In this document: one piece after another, positions 8,198 to 17,284 of the stretch | How positions within the stretch are numbered: position 1 is the stretch's first letter | Layout of the letters: each line of letters opens with the position of its first letter | Assembly (NCBI RefSeq): GCF_001824475.1 | Contig: NZ_MHXN01000032.1 | Coordinates: forward strand, 62,001-126,000 | Reading direction: 5' to 3' | Length of the DNA: 64,000 nt | Source: Phenylobacterium sp. RIFCSPHIGHO2_01_FULL_69_31 | GTDB lineage: Bacteria > Pseudomonadota > Alphaproteobacteria > Caulobacterales > Caulobacteraceae | Program-made: the position numbers and the translations under genes | The notes under the pieces: model-generated | Databases searched by the model: none | The model's input: only the letters and a program-made list of their open reading frames with translations | What the model was told of the DNA's origin: nothing

Positions 8198-8674
8198 TCA
8201 GAGCGCCGCCTCGATGGCGCGGGTGACCTCACCGTCCAGCGGCTCGGTGCGCGGACCGAAGGCGCGGATTGCCTCGCCGTTCTTGCCGATCAGGATCTTG
8301 TGGAAGTTCCACACCGGCACGGCCGGCTCACCCAGTTGCTGTTCGGCCCATTTGTAGAAGGGGTGGGCGTCGTCGCCCTTCACGTCCACCTTGCCGGTCA
8401 TCGGGAAGTCGATGCCGAAGGTCGTGCTGCAGAACGTCTCGATCTCGGCCTCCGTGCCCGGCTCCTGGCCCATGAACTGGTTGCAGGGCACGCCCAGGAC
8501 CACGAGGCCCTTGTCCTTGTAGTCCGAGTACAGCTTCTCAAGGCCGTCGTACTGGGGGGTGAGCCCGCACTTTGAGGCGGTGTTCACGACCAGGACGGCC
8601 TTGTCCTTGAACGTGCTAAGCGGAAGCTCGCCGCCGGAGATCTTGTCGAAGGTGAAGTCGTGCGCGCTGGGCAA
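8198..8674 (-). CDS. Glutathione peroxidase family protein
   Basis: This 158-residue thiol peroxidase is of the glutathione peroxidase family. It has the peroxidatic Cys36 in NTASKCGLTPQY, a second family block GVPCNQF (Cys64) and the catalytic-tetrad Trp in VWNFHK (about residue 122). It carries Cys rather than selenocysteine, so many relatives use thioredoxin in place of glutathione. There is no signal peptide, so it should be cytoplasmic. It is first in a two-gene unit with the globin-like gene, which suggests a joint oxidative or nitrosative stress function. Confidence 0.93.
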   Translation of the reverse strand: MPSAHDFTFDKISGGELPLSTFKDKAVLVVNTASKCGLTPQYDGLEKLYSDYKDKGLVVLGVPCNQFMGQEPGTEAEIETFCSTTFGIDFPMTGKVDVKGDDAHPFYKWAEQQLGEPAVPVWNFHKILIGKNGEAIRAFGPRTEPLDGEVTRAIEAAL

Positions 8675-8713
8675 GAAGGCCTCCCGGGTCGTTTGGACGG
8701 GACCCTATCGCCG

Positions 8714-9637
8714 TTACGCGGCGTCCTCCAACGCCTGTTCCACCGCGATCGCCAGATCCAGAGCGGCGATGGCCTCGTCCACGGTCACGATCGGCCGCGG
8801 AGCCTCGCCGCGGACGGCCTGCAGGAACCCTTCGACACTGGCGCCCAGCGGATCCTTGGCGGCGGGGGTTTCGGCGAAGTCCGGGTTGAGCGCGAAGGGC
8901 GTGGTGTTGCGGAAGGTCCGCGCCATGAAGTCGATCTCGACCTCGCCCGATGGGTAGACGATGCGCATCGTCCGCCGGCGGGCCTCGGCCAGGCGGGAGA
9001 CGTCCAGGATCGCCGCAAATCCGCTGTCGAAACTGACTTCGGCGCGGACCGCATCCCAGACGCCGTCGGGGCCCCGCGCGCCTTCGGCCTCGGCGGTGAC
9101 GGGCTCCGCCGCCGCGATTGCGAGACAGAGGTCGATGTCGTGGATCATAAGGTCCAGCACCGCCGAGACGTCGCGGCTGCGGTCCGATGGCGGACCGTGC
9201 CGCAGCGCCTCCAGCCTGAGCGGCTGCTCGGGCGCGTCCAGCAGGCCCATGGCGCGGAAGACGACCCGCTCCTGATGGCCGCAGGCGACGACGACGCCCT
9301 TGGCCGCGGCGGCCGCCCTCACCTTGTCGGCCTCGGCGACGCTCACGCCGATCGGCTTCTCCACATAGACGGCCCTGCCCGCCGCGATGGCGGCCAGCGC
9401 CTGGTCGGCGTGGTGGGTGGCGGGCGAGGCGATGGTCACCACGTCCACCTCGGCCAGGAAGGCGTCGAGATCGGCATAGGCCCGTGCGCCGAGCGGCATG
9501 GCGACCTTGGCCGCCCTGTCGGGGTGTGTGTCGTAGACCCCGACGAGGGTTACGCCCTCCAGTCGGGCGTACTGCCGCGCATGGTAGCCGCCGAAAACGC
9601 CCGCCCCGATCACGCCGCCGCGCAAGGTCTCGCTCAT
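8714..9637 (-). CDS. Gfo/Idh/MocA family oxidoreductase
   Basis: This 307-residue NAD(P)-dependent dehydrogenase has an N-terminal Rossmann fold (GVIGAGVFGGYHARQY, residues about 8-23) and the family's EKP motif in VYVEKPIGV, which places the catalytic Lys. The C-terminal half is the Gfo/Idh/MocA substrate domain. ATG after the intergenic purine-rich stretch was chosen; the open frame runs 69 codons further but would cross into the divergent reductase gene. Substrate is probably a sugar or cyclitol; it cannot be narrowed down. It is divergently oriented from the MDR reductase, 88 bp apart. Confidence 0.9.
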   Translation of the reverse strand: MSETLRGGVIGAGVFGGYHARQYARLEGVTLVGVYDTHPDRAAKVAMPLGARAYADLDAFLAEVDVVTIASPATHHADQALAAIAAGRAVYVEKPIGVSVAEADKVRAAAAAKGVVVACGHQERVVFRAMGLLDAPEQPLRLEALRHGPPSDRSRDVSAVLDLMIHDIDLCLAIAAAEPVTAEAEGARGPDGVWDAVRAEVSFDSGFAAILDVSRLAEARRRTMRIVYPSGEVEIDFMARTFRNTTPFALNPDFAETPAAKDPLGASVEGFLQAVRGEAPRPIVTVDEAIAALDLAIAVEQALEDAA

Positions 9638-9725
9638 GGGGCGGCCGTTAGCACGCGCCGCGGCCTCGACGCCACCCGACCGGAGTCGTACAGCTGTTTG
9701 AAACCAGAGACTCGAGAGGAAGCCG

Positions 9726-10727
9726 ATGACCACCGTCCGCGAGATCCGCCTGAAGAGCCGCCCGCGGGGCGTGCCCACCGCCGACAACTTCGAGCTCGCG
9801 AGCGTGGATCTGCCGCCCCCGGGCGAGGGCGAGGTCCAGGTCAAGAACCTCTGGATGACGGTCGATCCCTACATGCGCGGGCGCATGAACGACGTGAAGA
9901 GCTATGCGCCGCCCTTCGCCCTCGGCAAGGTCATGGACGGCGGCGCCATTGGCGAGGTGGTGGCCTCGAACAGCCCGGCCCTCAAGGTCGGCGATCTGGT
10001 GCAGTCCGGGTTCGGCTGGCGCGAAGGCTTCACCACCGGCGCGGACAAGGTCCAGAAGCTGGACCCGCGGGGCCTGCCGCCGCAGGCCTTCCTGGGCGCG
10101 GCGGGCATGCCGGGCCTCACCGCCTATGCCGGCCTGCTGCGGATCGCGGCGCTGAAGGACGGCGACGTGGTGTTCGTGTCGGGCGCGGCCGGCGCGGTGG
10201 GCTCGATGGTCGCCCAGATCGCCAAGGCCAAGGGGCACACCGTCATCGGCTCGGCGGGCGGGGCGCAGAAGGCCGCCTTCCTGAAGGAGATCGGGGTCGA
10301 CCACGTGATCGACTACAAGGCCGAGAAGGACCTCAGCGCCGCCCTTGCGGCGGCCGCGCCGGACGGCATCGATGTCTATTTCGACAATGTCGGCGGCGAG
10401 CACCTGGAAGCGGCGCTGAACTCCGCCCGCCTGTTCGCCCGTTTCGCCATCTGCGGGATGATCTCGATGTACAACGCCGTCGAGCCGCCGCCGGGACCGC
10501 GCAACCTGGCCCAGCTGATCGGCAAGAACATCCGCATGGAAGGCTTCATCGTCTCCCATCACTTCGACATGATGCCGAAGTACGTCGAGGATCTGTCCGG
10601 GTGGGTGAAGGCCGGCAAGGTCACCTGGAAGGAGACGGTCGTCGAGGGGATCGAGAAGGCCCCCGACGCCTTCATCGGCCTCTTCTCGGGCGAGAACCTG
10701 GGCAAGATGCTGGTGAAGCTCGCTTAG
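9726..10727 (+). CDS. NADP-dependent oxidoreductase, MDR family (CurA/leukotriene B4 dehydrogenase-like)
   Basis: This 333-residue zinc-independent medium-chain reductase has the GAAGMPGLTAYAGL block, the nucleotide-binding VSGAAGAVGSMVAQIAK stretch, and YFDNVGGEHLEAAL, which are typical of the PTGR/CurA branch reducing alpha,beta-unsaturated ketones. N-terminal LWMTVDPYMRGRM is also diagnostic of this branch. A GAGAGGAAG site precedes the ATG. It is probably cytoplasmic detoxification of reactive enones; the physiological substrate is not evident. It stands alone, divergent from the Gfo/Idh/MocA gene. Confidence 0.93.
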   Translation: MTTVREIRLKSRPRGVPTADNFELASVDLPPPGEGEVQVKNLWMTVDPYMRGRMNDVKSYAPPFALGKVMDGGAIGEVVASNSPALKVGDLVQSGFGWREGFTTGADKVQKLDPRGLPPQAFLGAAGMPGLTAYAGLLRIAALKDGDVVFVSGAAGAVGSMVAQIAKAKGHTVIGSAGGAQKAAFLKEIGVDHVIDYKAEKDLSAALAAAAPDGIDVYFDNVGGEHLEAALNSARLFARFAICGMISMYNAVEPPPGPRNLAQLIGKNIRMEGFIVSHHFDMMPKYVEDLSGWVKAGKVTWKETVVEGIEKAPDAFIGLFSGENLGKMLVKLA

Positions 10728-10797
10728 GGCGTTGGACCGGCGCGGATGAGGGCGTAGAACCCCTCGTCCTCCCTTTTTCAGTATCTGGAGCCCGGCC

Positions 10798-11706
10798 GTG
10801 CCGCGCCTGTTTAGCGCCTATGTGATCGTCGACTGGAGTGCGGCGTCCAAGCCCACCACGGGGGCGGACTCCATCTGGATCGGTGTGCTGAAGCGCGACA
10901 TCCGCTTCCGCATGGCGTTCGAGAGTTTCAATCCCGCCACGCGCGCGGAAGCCGAGACTCGGCTGAACGCTATCCTCGACGACCTGAAGAAGCGCGGCGA
11001 GCGGGCGCTGGTCGGCTTCGACTTCCCGCTGGGCTTTCCGCGCGGCTTCGCCGCGGCGCTGAGCCTGCCCGGCGAGCAGCCCTGGCGCGCGACCTGGGAC
11101 CAGCTCAACAAGATGGTCAAGGACAAGGCCGACAACACCAACAACCGCTTCGGCGTCGGCTCCGAGATCAACCGCCGCATGACCGGCGGCCCGTTCCCCT
11201 TCTGGGGCTGCCCGCCCAAGGACGCCCTGACCACGCTGCAGCCCAAGCGCACGCGCGAGCATGGCCCGGGCGACCTGCCCGAGTACCGCCATGCGGACCT
11301 CGCGGCCAAGGGTGCGGCTTCGATCTGGAAGCTCTACTACAACGGCTCGGTGGGCGGTCAGGCGATCCTGGGCATCCCGTTCGTGCGCCGGCTGAAGCTC
11401 ACCCGCGGCGAGGAGGCCATCCGGGCCTGGCCGTTCGAAACCGGCTTCAAGACCCTGACCGAAGCCGACCTGGCGGGCGTCGAAGCCGTGGTCGCCGAGG
11501 TCTATCCGTCGATGCTGAAACCGCAGGGCGCCCCGGGCGAGGTCAAGGACCTGACCCAGGTGCGCACGACGGCCGAACACTTCGCCCGCTTGGACGAGGC
11601 CAACAAGTTGGCCCCCCTGTTCGGACCGCCGAAGGGCACGGCGGCCGATATCGTGCTCGACGCCGAGCGCGAAGAGGGGTGGATCCTGGGCGCGGGCGGC
11701 TATTAG
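10798..11706 (+). CDS. Uncharacterised VDWSAA-motif protein
   Basis: This 302-residue soluble protein starts at GTG and belongs to no family I can name with confidence. The N-terminal YVIVDWSAASKP and the later VGFDFPLGFPRGF blocks resemble an RNase H-like/actin-like fold start (acidic residue after a beta strand) as seen in DUF429-type proteins. A conserved-looking central PFPFWGCPP segment and AEVYPSML near residue 238 are also notable. Homologs in alphaproteobacteria have been labelled as cobalamin- or molybdopterin-related, but nothing here supports that. Its stop overlaps the convergent MATE gene stop. Confidence 0.8.
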   Translation: MPRLFSAYVIVDWSAASKPTTGADSIWIGVLKRDIRFRMAFESFNPATRAEAETRLNAILDDLKKRGERALVGFDFPLGFPRGFAAALSLPGEQPWRATWDQLNKMVKDKADNTNNRFGVGSEINRRMTGGPFPFWGCPPKDALTTLQPKRTREHGPGDLPEYRHADLAAKGAASIWKLYYNGSVGGQAILGIPFVRRLKLTRGEEAIRAWPFETGFKTLTEADLAGVEAVVAEVYPSMLKPQGAPGEVKDLTQVRTTAEHFARLDEANKLAPLFGPPKGTAADIVLDAEREEGWILGAGGY

Positions 11707-13058
11707 AGCGGGCGGCGGCTGAGCACCCAGAAGCGGGTCAGGAGGAAGCCGCAGGCCAGGAAGCTGGCGGCGACCACGGCCCAGGTGATGCCGATCAGGC
11801 CCATTTTCATGGGGATCGCCAGGTACCAGGCCAGGGGCATCATGACGCCGATGTAGCTGGCCAGGTGCGTGGTGGTCGGAAGCCAGACGTCACCCCGCGC
11901 GCGCAACGACTGGGCCGTGACCACCTGCAGCGCGTCCGGGATGAAGAATAGGCACGACAGGATCAGGGCCGGTGCGGCCATGGCGATGGTCGCCGCATCG
12001 CGGGTGTAGCCGCGCGAGATCAGCTCGGCCGTCGGCCAGATCGCCAGCGACACCAGGACACCGAACACCAAGGTGACGACGAAGCAGATGACGCCGGCGC
12101 GGTTGACGCCGGCGAGGTCGCGCGCGCCATAGGCCTTGCCCACCAGCACCGCCGCGCCGGTGGCAAGGCCCAGCGGCACCATGAACACGATCGCCGCCAC
12201 GTTCAGCACGATGGCCCAGGCCGCCACGGCGAGGCCGCCAATCCAGCCGGCGATGATGTTCATGCTGGCAAAGGCCGCCACCTCGAAGAAGTTGGAGATG
12301 CCCGCCCCATAGCCGATCCGACGCTGCTGCAGGGCGCCCGGCCGGTCGATCTCGGGCTTAGTGAAGACGCCCAGCGCACGGGCCTCCGGCATGCGGGCGA
12401 TGTAGGTCAGCATGGCCAGCGCCAGGAAAGTCCGCGCCCCCGCCGTCGCCCAGGCGCCGCCCACCGCACCCAGGGCCGGCAGATCGAAGGTTCCGGGCAC
12501 CAACAGCAGGTTGAGCACCAGATTGACGACGTTCGCTGCCCACATCGCCCAGGCGGCCGGGCCAGGCCGGGACAGCCCCTCCAGCCAGAAGCTGGCGGCG
12601 ACGCTGATCGTGTACCCCGGCAGCGACAGCGCGAAGATCAGCAGCGCCCGGCTCGCGCCATTGGCCAGGTCCGGCTCCAGGCCGATGGACTTCAGGAAGA
12701 CGGGTCCGAGGGCCAGCAGGGCGGCCGTCGAGACGATGCCGATCCAGAAGCTGTAGACGAGGCCCCGCCGCAGGACCGCCCCTGTGAGGTCGCGCCGCCC
12801 CTCCCCGATCCGCCGCGCGGTCATCACCTGGACGCCGGCCATGAGGCCTACCGCCATGGTCAGGATCACGCTGGTCGGCGCCCAGGCCAGGGCGTGGTAG
12901 CCGAGTTCCCGGGCCGAGTAGTTGCCGACCACGATCGCGTCCACCAGTCCCATCGCCATGATGCCCAGGCGCGACAGCACGACCGGCCCCGACAGGGTCA
13001 GGAGCTGGGTGAGGTCGGCGCGGACGAGCGAGGGCTCCTGGGCCGCCGAGCGGTCCAT
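11703..13058 (-). CDS. MATE family efflux transporter
   Basis: This 451-residue inner-membrane protein has about twelve hydrophobic segments in two similar halves, as in NorM/DinF-type multidrug-toxin exporters driven by Na+ or H+. Recognisable family features are the N-terminal LSGPVVLSRLGIMAMGLVDAIVVG helix region and ALGAVGGAWATAG in the first half. ATG was chosen because residues upstream in the open frame are not membrane-protein-like and lie in the gap behind aroF. It is the last gene in the minus-strand run that begins at glmU, but 147 bp separate it from aroF, so it probably has its own promoter. Confidence 0.93.
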   Translation of the reverse strand: MDRSAAQEPSLVRADLTQLLTLSGPVVLSRLGIMAMGLVDAIVVGNYSARELGYHALAWAPTSVILTMAVGLMAGVQVMTARRIGEGRRDLTGAVLRRGLVYSFWIGIVSTAALLALGPVFLKSIGLEPDLANGASRALLIFALSLPGYTISVAASFWLEGLSRPGPAAWAMWAANVVNLVLNLLLVPGTFDLPALGAVGGAWATAGARTFLALAMLTYIARMPEARALGVFTKPEIDRPGALQQRRIGYGAGISNFFEVAAFASMNIIAGWIGGLAVAAWAIVLNVAAIVFMVPLGLATGAAVLVGKAYGARDLAGVNRAGVICFVVTLVFGVLVSLAIWPTAELISRGYTRDAATIAMAAPALILSCLFFIPDALQVVTAQSLRARGDVWLPTTTHLASYIGVMMPLAWYLAIPMKMGLIGITWAVVAASFLACGFLLTRFWVLSRRPL

Positions 13059-13205
13059 GGCAGAGGTTCCGGTTGTCAAAGAGGCCCGGAGACTGGCGCC
13101 GGCGCCAAAACAGGGCAAGCCCAGCTTGGCCGTCGTCAGCCGTCCGTGCTTGGCCGTGGCCGTGAAGGCACAACGGGCGCGCCCAGTTGGGCGCACCCGC
13201 CACTG
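13059..13205. other. aroF-MATE intergenic gap with two dyads
   Basis: The 147-bp gap holds a perfect 14-bp palindrome TGGCGCCGGCGCCA at 13094-13107 and, just after the aroF stop, the GCGCCC/GGGCGC hairpin listed separately. The MATE promoter should lie here. The first palindrome could be an operator for a local repressor. Confidence 0.45.
13179..13194 (-). terminator. Hairpin downstream of aroF
   Basis: The arms GCGCCC and GGGCGC with a four-base loop lie 12 bases past the aroF stop codon on the minus strand. There is no run of T, so intrinsic termination would be weak; it may be a 3'-end stabiliser. Confidence 0.4.
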
Positions 13206-14585
13206 TCAGATGTTGACCGCCACACGCTGCGACAGGTCCACGCGGTCGTCCTTCAGGCGCTCGGCCACGAGGAACGCGAGTTCCAGGGCCTGCTCGCCGT
13301 TCAGGCGCGGGTCGCAGTGGGTGTGGTAGCGGTCAGCCAGGTCGCCCTCGGCCAGCGCGCGGGCGCCGCCCAGGCACTCGGTGACGTTCTGCCCGGTCAT
13401 CTCCAGGTGCACGCCGCCGGGGTGGGTCCCCTCGGCCTTGCAGACGTCGACGAAGGACTTCACCTCCGACAGGATCCGGTCGAACGGCCGGGTCTTGTAG
13501 CCGTTGTTGGCCGTCAGCGTATTGCCGTGCATCGGGTCGATCGCCCAGACCACCTTGCGGCCCTGGGTCGCCCGCAACAGGGTCGGCAGGCGCTGTTCGA
13601 TCTTGTCGTAGCCGAAGCGGCCGTAGAGCGTCAGGCGGCCAGCCTCGTCCTTCGGGTTCAGCACGTCGATGAGCCGCAGCAGTTCGTCCGGCTCCAGCGT
13701 CGGGCCGACCTTCACGCCGATCGGGTTCTTGATGCCACGGAAGTACTCCACGTGGGCGCCGTCCAGCTGGCGGGTGCGCTCGCCGATCCACAGCAGGTGG
13801 GCCGACGTGTCGTACCATTCGCCCGAGGTGCTATCGACGCGGGTCATCGCCTCCTCGAAGCCCAGCAGCAGGCCCTCGTGGCTGGTGAAGAACTCCACCC
13901 GGTGCATCTCGGGATGCGTCTCCGGGGTCACGCCGATGGCGGCCATGAACGTCAGGGACTCGCTGATCTTCTCGGAGAGCTCGCGGTATCGCGCGCCCTG
14001 CGGGCTGTCGTTCACGAAGCCCAGCGTCCAGCGGTGGATGTTGTAGAGGTCGGCATAGCCGCCCCCCGCGAACGCCCGCAGCAGGTTCAGCGTCGCCGCC
14101 GACTGGCTGTAGGCCTGCATCAGCCGCTGCGGATCCGGGATCCGCGCCTCGGGCGTGAATTCCATGCCGTTGATGTTGTCGCCGCGGTAGGACGGCAGCT
14201 CCACGTCGCCGATCTTCTCCACCGGAGAGGAGCGCGGCTTGCCGAACTGGCCAGCCATGCGGCCCACCTTCACCACCGGCTTTCCGCCGGCGAAGGTCAG
14301 CACCACCGCCATCTGCAGGATCAGGCGGAAGGTGTCGCGGATGTTGTCGGCGGCGAATTCCTTGAAGCTCTCGGCGCAGTCGCCGCCCTGGAGCAGGAAG
14401 GCCTTGCCGGCCGCCACGTCGCCCAGGAGGCTCTTCAGCCGGCGGGCCTCGCCTGCAAACACCAGCGGCGGCATCTTGCGAAGGGTGGTCTCAACACGCG
14501 AAAGCTCGGCCATGTCCGGATAATCGGACGGGATGTGCTTGGCGGGTTTTCCTCTCCAGGATGCGGGCGTCCAGTGTTCGGTCAT
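13206..14585 (-). CDS. Class II 3-deoxy-7-phosphoheptulonate synthase (DAHP synthase)
   Basis: This 459-residue enzyme condenses phosphoenolpyruvate with erythrose-4-phosphate, the first step of the shikimate pathway. It is the class II (plant/mycobacterial) type, shown by [35 protein letters not shown] and [18 protein letters not shown], which carry metal and substrate ligands. ATG giving [10 protein letters not shown] was chosen because that is the family N-terminus; a GTG three codons upstream is an alternative. Feedback inhibition by aromatic amino acids cannot be judged. It lies downstream of an O-antigen-ligase-like gene on the same strand. Confidence 0.95.
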   Translation of the reverse strand: MTEHWTPASWRGKPAKHIPSDYPDMAELSRVETTLRKMPPLVFAGEARRLKSLLGDVAAGKAFLLQGGDCAESFKEFAADNIRDTFRLILQMAVVLTFAGGKPVVKVGRMAGQFGKPRSSPVEKIGDVELPSYRGDNINGMEFTPEARIPDPQRLMQAYSQSAATLNLLRAFAGGGYADLYNIHRWTLGFVNDSPQGARYRELSEKISESLTFMAAIGVTPETHPEMHRVEFFTSHEGLLLGFEEAMTRVDSTSGEWYDTSAHLLWIGERTRQLDGAHVEYFRGIKNPIGVKVGPTLEPDELLRLIDVLNPKDEAGRLTLYGRFGYDKIEQRLPTLLRATQGRKVVWAIDPMHGNTLTANNGYKTRPFDRILSEVKSFVDVCKAEGTHPGGVHLEMTGQNVTECLGGARALAEGDLADRYHTHCDPRLNGEQALELAFLVAERLKDDRVDLSQRVAVNI

Positions 14586-14658
14586 CGTCTTCACTCAGGA
14601 ACCGCCGGTTGTTCGGCGGGCCGGGCGTTTTACTCGGAACGGCCCCGGGCGTCGATGC

Positions 14659-15855
14659 CTAGCTTGCCGCAGTCTCCTCGGCGTCGGCCAGGGTGGCGAT
14701 GACCGCAGTGAGCGCCGCCAGGGCCAGCCACCACTCCTGCCAGACGCCGAAGCTGACGACACCGAACAGCAGGTAGACCGAGGCTGAGCCCGCCGTCGCG
14801 GCGGCGGTCAAGCTGCGCGCGTCCCGGGCGAGACGGCGGAAGACGAAGGCCCAGGCCAGGGCCGCGGCCGCGGCGCCGACCATGCCCAGTTCCAGCCAGA
14901 CCTGCAGCGGCCCGTTGTGCGGGTGCAGCTGGATGTGGGGGCTGAACGCCCGGCTGGCGTCGAGACCCCAGCCGCGGAACGGGTGGTCCGCTATGCGGGC
15001 AATAGCGTAGCCCCAGTATCCGACCCGCTGTTCCCACGACTCCGGCAGGCCCCGACCGAGCCCCAACACGAGCATGGCCAGGATCAGGAGCGGCATGGCG
15101 ATCACGAGGCCGGCGGCGCCCAGCGCCAGCCCCTTGGGCGCCCTCCGCGGCCAGATCCAGACCAGGGCCCCGACGAGCACGGCAAGGCCGACCGCCAGCA
15201 CCGGCGCATCCGACCCGAAATTGTGCGCCAGCAACAGGGTTCCCAGCGCCATGGGCGCGGCCAGCCACGCCGGCGCCCCTGCCCTATATCCGCCGACCGC
15301 AGCCACCGGCCAGAGCAGGGCCAGGACGAAGCTTCCCTGGGCCACGTTCTTGCGCCCCAGATCCGGCCGGATCGGGTCGTTGATCAGCTCGCGCAGGCCC
15401 CGGTAGATCGCCGCGCCGGTGAAGGCCTCGACCAGCAGCACGGCGCCATAGGCCGCCAGGCCCCAGGCGAAGATGCGCAGCGCCAGCCGGCGCAGGGCCG
15501 GATCGGCGCGCCGCGCCGCGACCCAGGCCGCCCAGTAGAGGGGCAATTGCAGCAGAAGCTTGAGGGCGACGCTGTCCTCGAGTTCGGACGGCCGGTGCGG
15601 ACTCCAGAACGTCGAGAACGCGGCCCAGGCGACGCCCGCCAGCAACACGACCGCAAGCGGCGCCTCCCGCGGGCCGATGCGCAACGGCCCCAGGCACAAC
15701 AGCCCGACCAGGCCCAGCAGCGGCGCAAACCCCAGCGGTCCCAGCCATGCGAACAGCGGCGTAAGCGCCGCCGCGCCGACGAGCACCCAGCCGCACCACA
15801 CGCCTGCGCTCCAGGACGCGGCGCGCGGCGGGTCGCCGTCCGACGCCAGACTCAC
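14659..15855 (-). CDS. O-antigen ligase / polymerase family (Wzy_C) membrane protein
   Basis: This 398-residue protein starts at GTG and has about ten transmembrane segments. The diagnostic periplasmic loop is near residues 295-325: HPFRGWGLDASR followed by HPHNGPLQVWLELG, the His-Asn and Glu-Gly pattern of Wzy_C-domain proteins such as WaaL ligases and polymerases. Such proteins join or polymerise lipid-linked glycans at the periplasmic face. No glycan gene cluster surrounds it; it sits between gor and aroF in a housekeeping run. Whether it acts on O-antigen, exopolysaccharide or a glycoprotein cannot be told. Confidence 0.85.
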   Translation of the reverse strand: MSLASDGDPPRAASWSAGVWCGWVLVGAAALTPLFAWLGPLGFAPLLGLVGLLCLGPLRIGPREAPLAVVLLAGVAWAAFSTFWSPHRPSELEDSVALKLLLQLPLYWAAWVAARRADPALRRLALRIFAWGLAAYGAVLLVEAFTGAAIYRGLRELINDPIRPDLGRKNVAQGSFVLALLWPVAAVGGYRAGAPAWLAAPMALGTLLLAHNFGSDAPVLAVGLAVLVGALVWIWPRRAPKGLALGAAGLVIAMPLLILAMLVLGLGRGLPESWEQRVGYWGYAIARIADHPFRGWGLDASRAFSPHIQLHPHNGPLQVWLELGMVGAAAAALAWAFVFRRLARDARSLTAAATAGSASVYLLFGVVSFGVWQEWWLALAALTAVIATLADAEETAAS

Positions 15856-15889
15856 CGGCGCCGCCCCGCAAGGCCTTCGCGCGGCAGGA

Positions 15890-17275
15890 TCACGCCACCT
15901 GGCCGAGGGACGGCGGCAGGTGCTTCTCGCGCATGGTGACCAGTTCCTCCGCGAGCGTTGGATGCACGGCGCAGGTCGAATCCCACTGAGGCTTGGTCAC
16001 GCCCATCTTCAGGGCCACAGCCGCCATCTGGATGATCTCGGGCGCGTCGGGGGACACCACGTGGCAGCCCAAGATCTTCTCGCTGCCCTGCTCCACGACC
16101 AGCTTGAGCAGTGCGCGGGTGTGGCCGCCGTAGAAGGTCTCCTTCATCGGCCGCAGGTTGGCCAGGTAGATGTCGATCTTGGGGCCGTACTGGTGGCGGG
16201 CGTCGGCCTCGGACAGGCCCACCGACCCCACCGGCGGCTGCGAGAACACCGCCGAGGCGACCATCTCATGGTCGAAGCGGGTCGGTTGACCGTGGAACTC
16301 GGTCAGGGCGAAGGCCTGGCCCTCGCGGATCGCCACCGGGGTCAGGTTGATCCGATTGGTGACGTCGCCCACTGCCCAGATGTTGTCCACGTTGGTCTTC
16401 GAGTAGTCGTCCACCTTGACCGCGCCGGTGTCGTCCAGTGCGACGCCCGCGGCCTCCAGGCCCAGCCCCTCGGTGTAGGGCTCCCGTCCCACGGCGAACA
16501 TGATCACGTCGGCCGTGAGGTTGTGGCCGTCGACGCAAGCGCCGATCAGGCCCCCCTCGGTCTTCTCGATCTTCGCGATCTGGGCGCCCAGCCGGATCTT
16601 GATCCCGCGCTCTTCCATCTGGCTGGCCACGAACGCGCGGACGTCGTCGTCGAAGCCGCGCAGCAGGTTGGGGCCCCGATGAACGAGGGTCGTTTCGACA
16701 CCCAGGCCGTTGAAAATCCCGGCGAACTCCACGGCGATGTAGCCGCCGCCCACGATCACGATCCGCTTCGGCAGCTCTTCGAGGTGGAAGGCCTCGTTCG
16801 AGGTGATCGCGTGCTCGATCCCCGGCAGGTCATGCGGCATCCACGGGCGGCCACCGGTGGCGATCAGGATCTTCTTCGCGGTGACGCGGCCCCGCCCCTC
16901 CACCTCGACCGTGTGACGGTCCACCAGCCAGGCCTTGCCGTGCACCAGCTCGGCGCCGGCGTTCTGCAGGTTGCGGACGTAGATGCCCGACAGGCGGGCG
17001 ATCTCATCATCCTTGGCCATCAGGAACTTCGGCCAGTCGAAGCTGGTCTCGCCGACGGTCCAGCCATAGCCCCGCGCCGTCTCGAATTGTTTTGAAAACT
17101 CCGAGGCGTAGACCATGAACTTCTTCGGCACGCACCCGCGGATCACGCAGGTGCCGCCCACGCGGTGCTCCTCCGCCACCAGCACCTTGGCGCCCGACAT
17201 GGCCGCCACCCGGGCCGCGCGCACGCCGCCAGAGCCGGCGCCGATGACGAAAAGATCGTAGTCGTAGTCCGCCAC
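15890..17275 (-). CDS. gor: Glutathione-disulfide reductase
   Basis: This 461-residue cytoplasmic FAD enzyme reduces oxidised glutathione with NADPH. FAD motif FVIGAGSGGVRAAR near the N-terminus, redox-active disulfide Cys43/Cys48 in GGTCVIRGCVPKK (the glutathione-reductase form of the motif), NAD(P) fold IVIVGGGYIAVEFAG in the middle, and the catalytic His-Glu in CAVHPTLAEE near the C-terminus are all present. It starts at GTG with GGAG ten bases upstream, nine bases after the rpiA stop, so it should be in the glmU-rpiA-gor transcript. NADPH supply and disulfide reduction are thus linked with the pentose pathway gene. Confidence 0.96.
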   Translation of the reverse strand: MADYDYDLFVIGAGSGGVRAARVAAMSGAKVLVAEEHRVGGTCVIRGCVPKKFMVYASEFSKQFETARGYGWTVGETSFDWPKFLMAKDDEIARLSGIYVRNLQNAGAELVHGKAWLVDRHTVEVEGRGRVTAKKILIATGGRPWMPHDLPGIEHAITSNEAFHLEELPKRIVIVGGGYIAVEFAGIFNGLGVETTLVHRGPNLLRGFDDDVRAFVASQMEERGIKIRLGAQIAKIEKTEGGLIGACVDGHNLTADVIMFAVGREPYTEGLGLEAAGVALDDTGAVKVDDYSKTNVDNIWAVGDVTNRINLTPVAIREGQAFALTEFHGQPTRFDHEMVASAVFSQPPVGSVGLSEADARHQYGPKIDIYLANLRPMKETFYGGHTRALLKLVVEQGSEKILGCHVVSPDAPEIIQMAAVALKMGVTKPQWDSTCAVHPTLAEELVTMREKHLPPSLGQVA

Positions 17276-17284
17276 CGGCAGCTC

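Noticed and set aside
12894..14702. Plus-strand open frame of about 600 codons over aroF
   Set aside because: It is antisense to aroF and part of the MATE gene, with no recognisable domain; class II DAHP synthase on the other strand explains the region.
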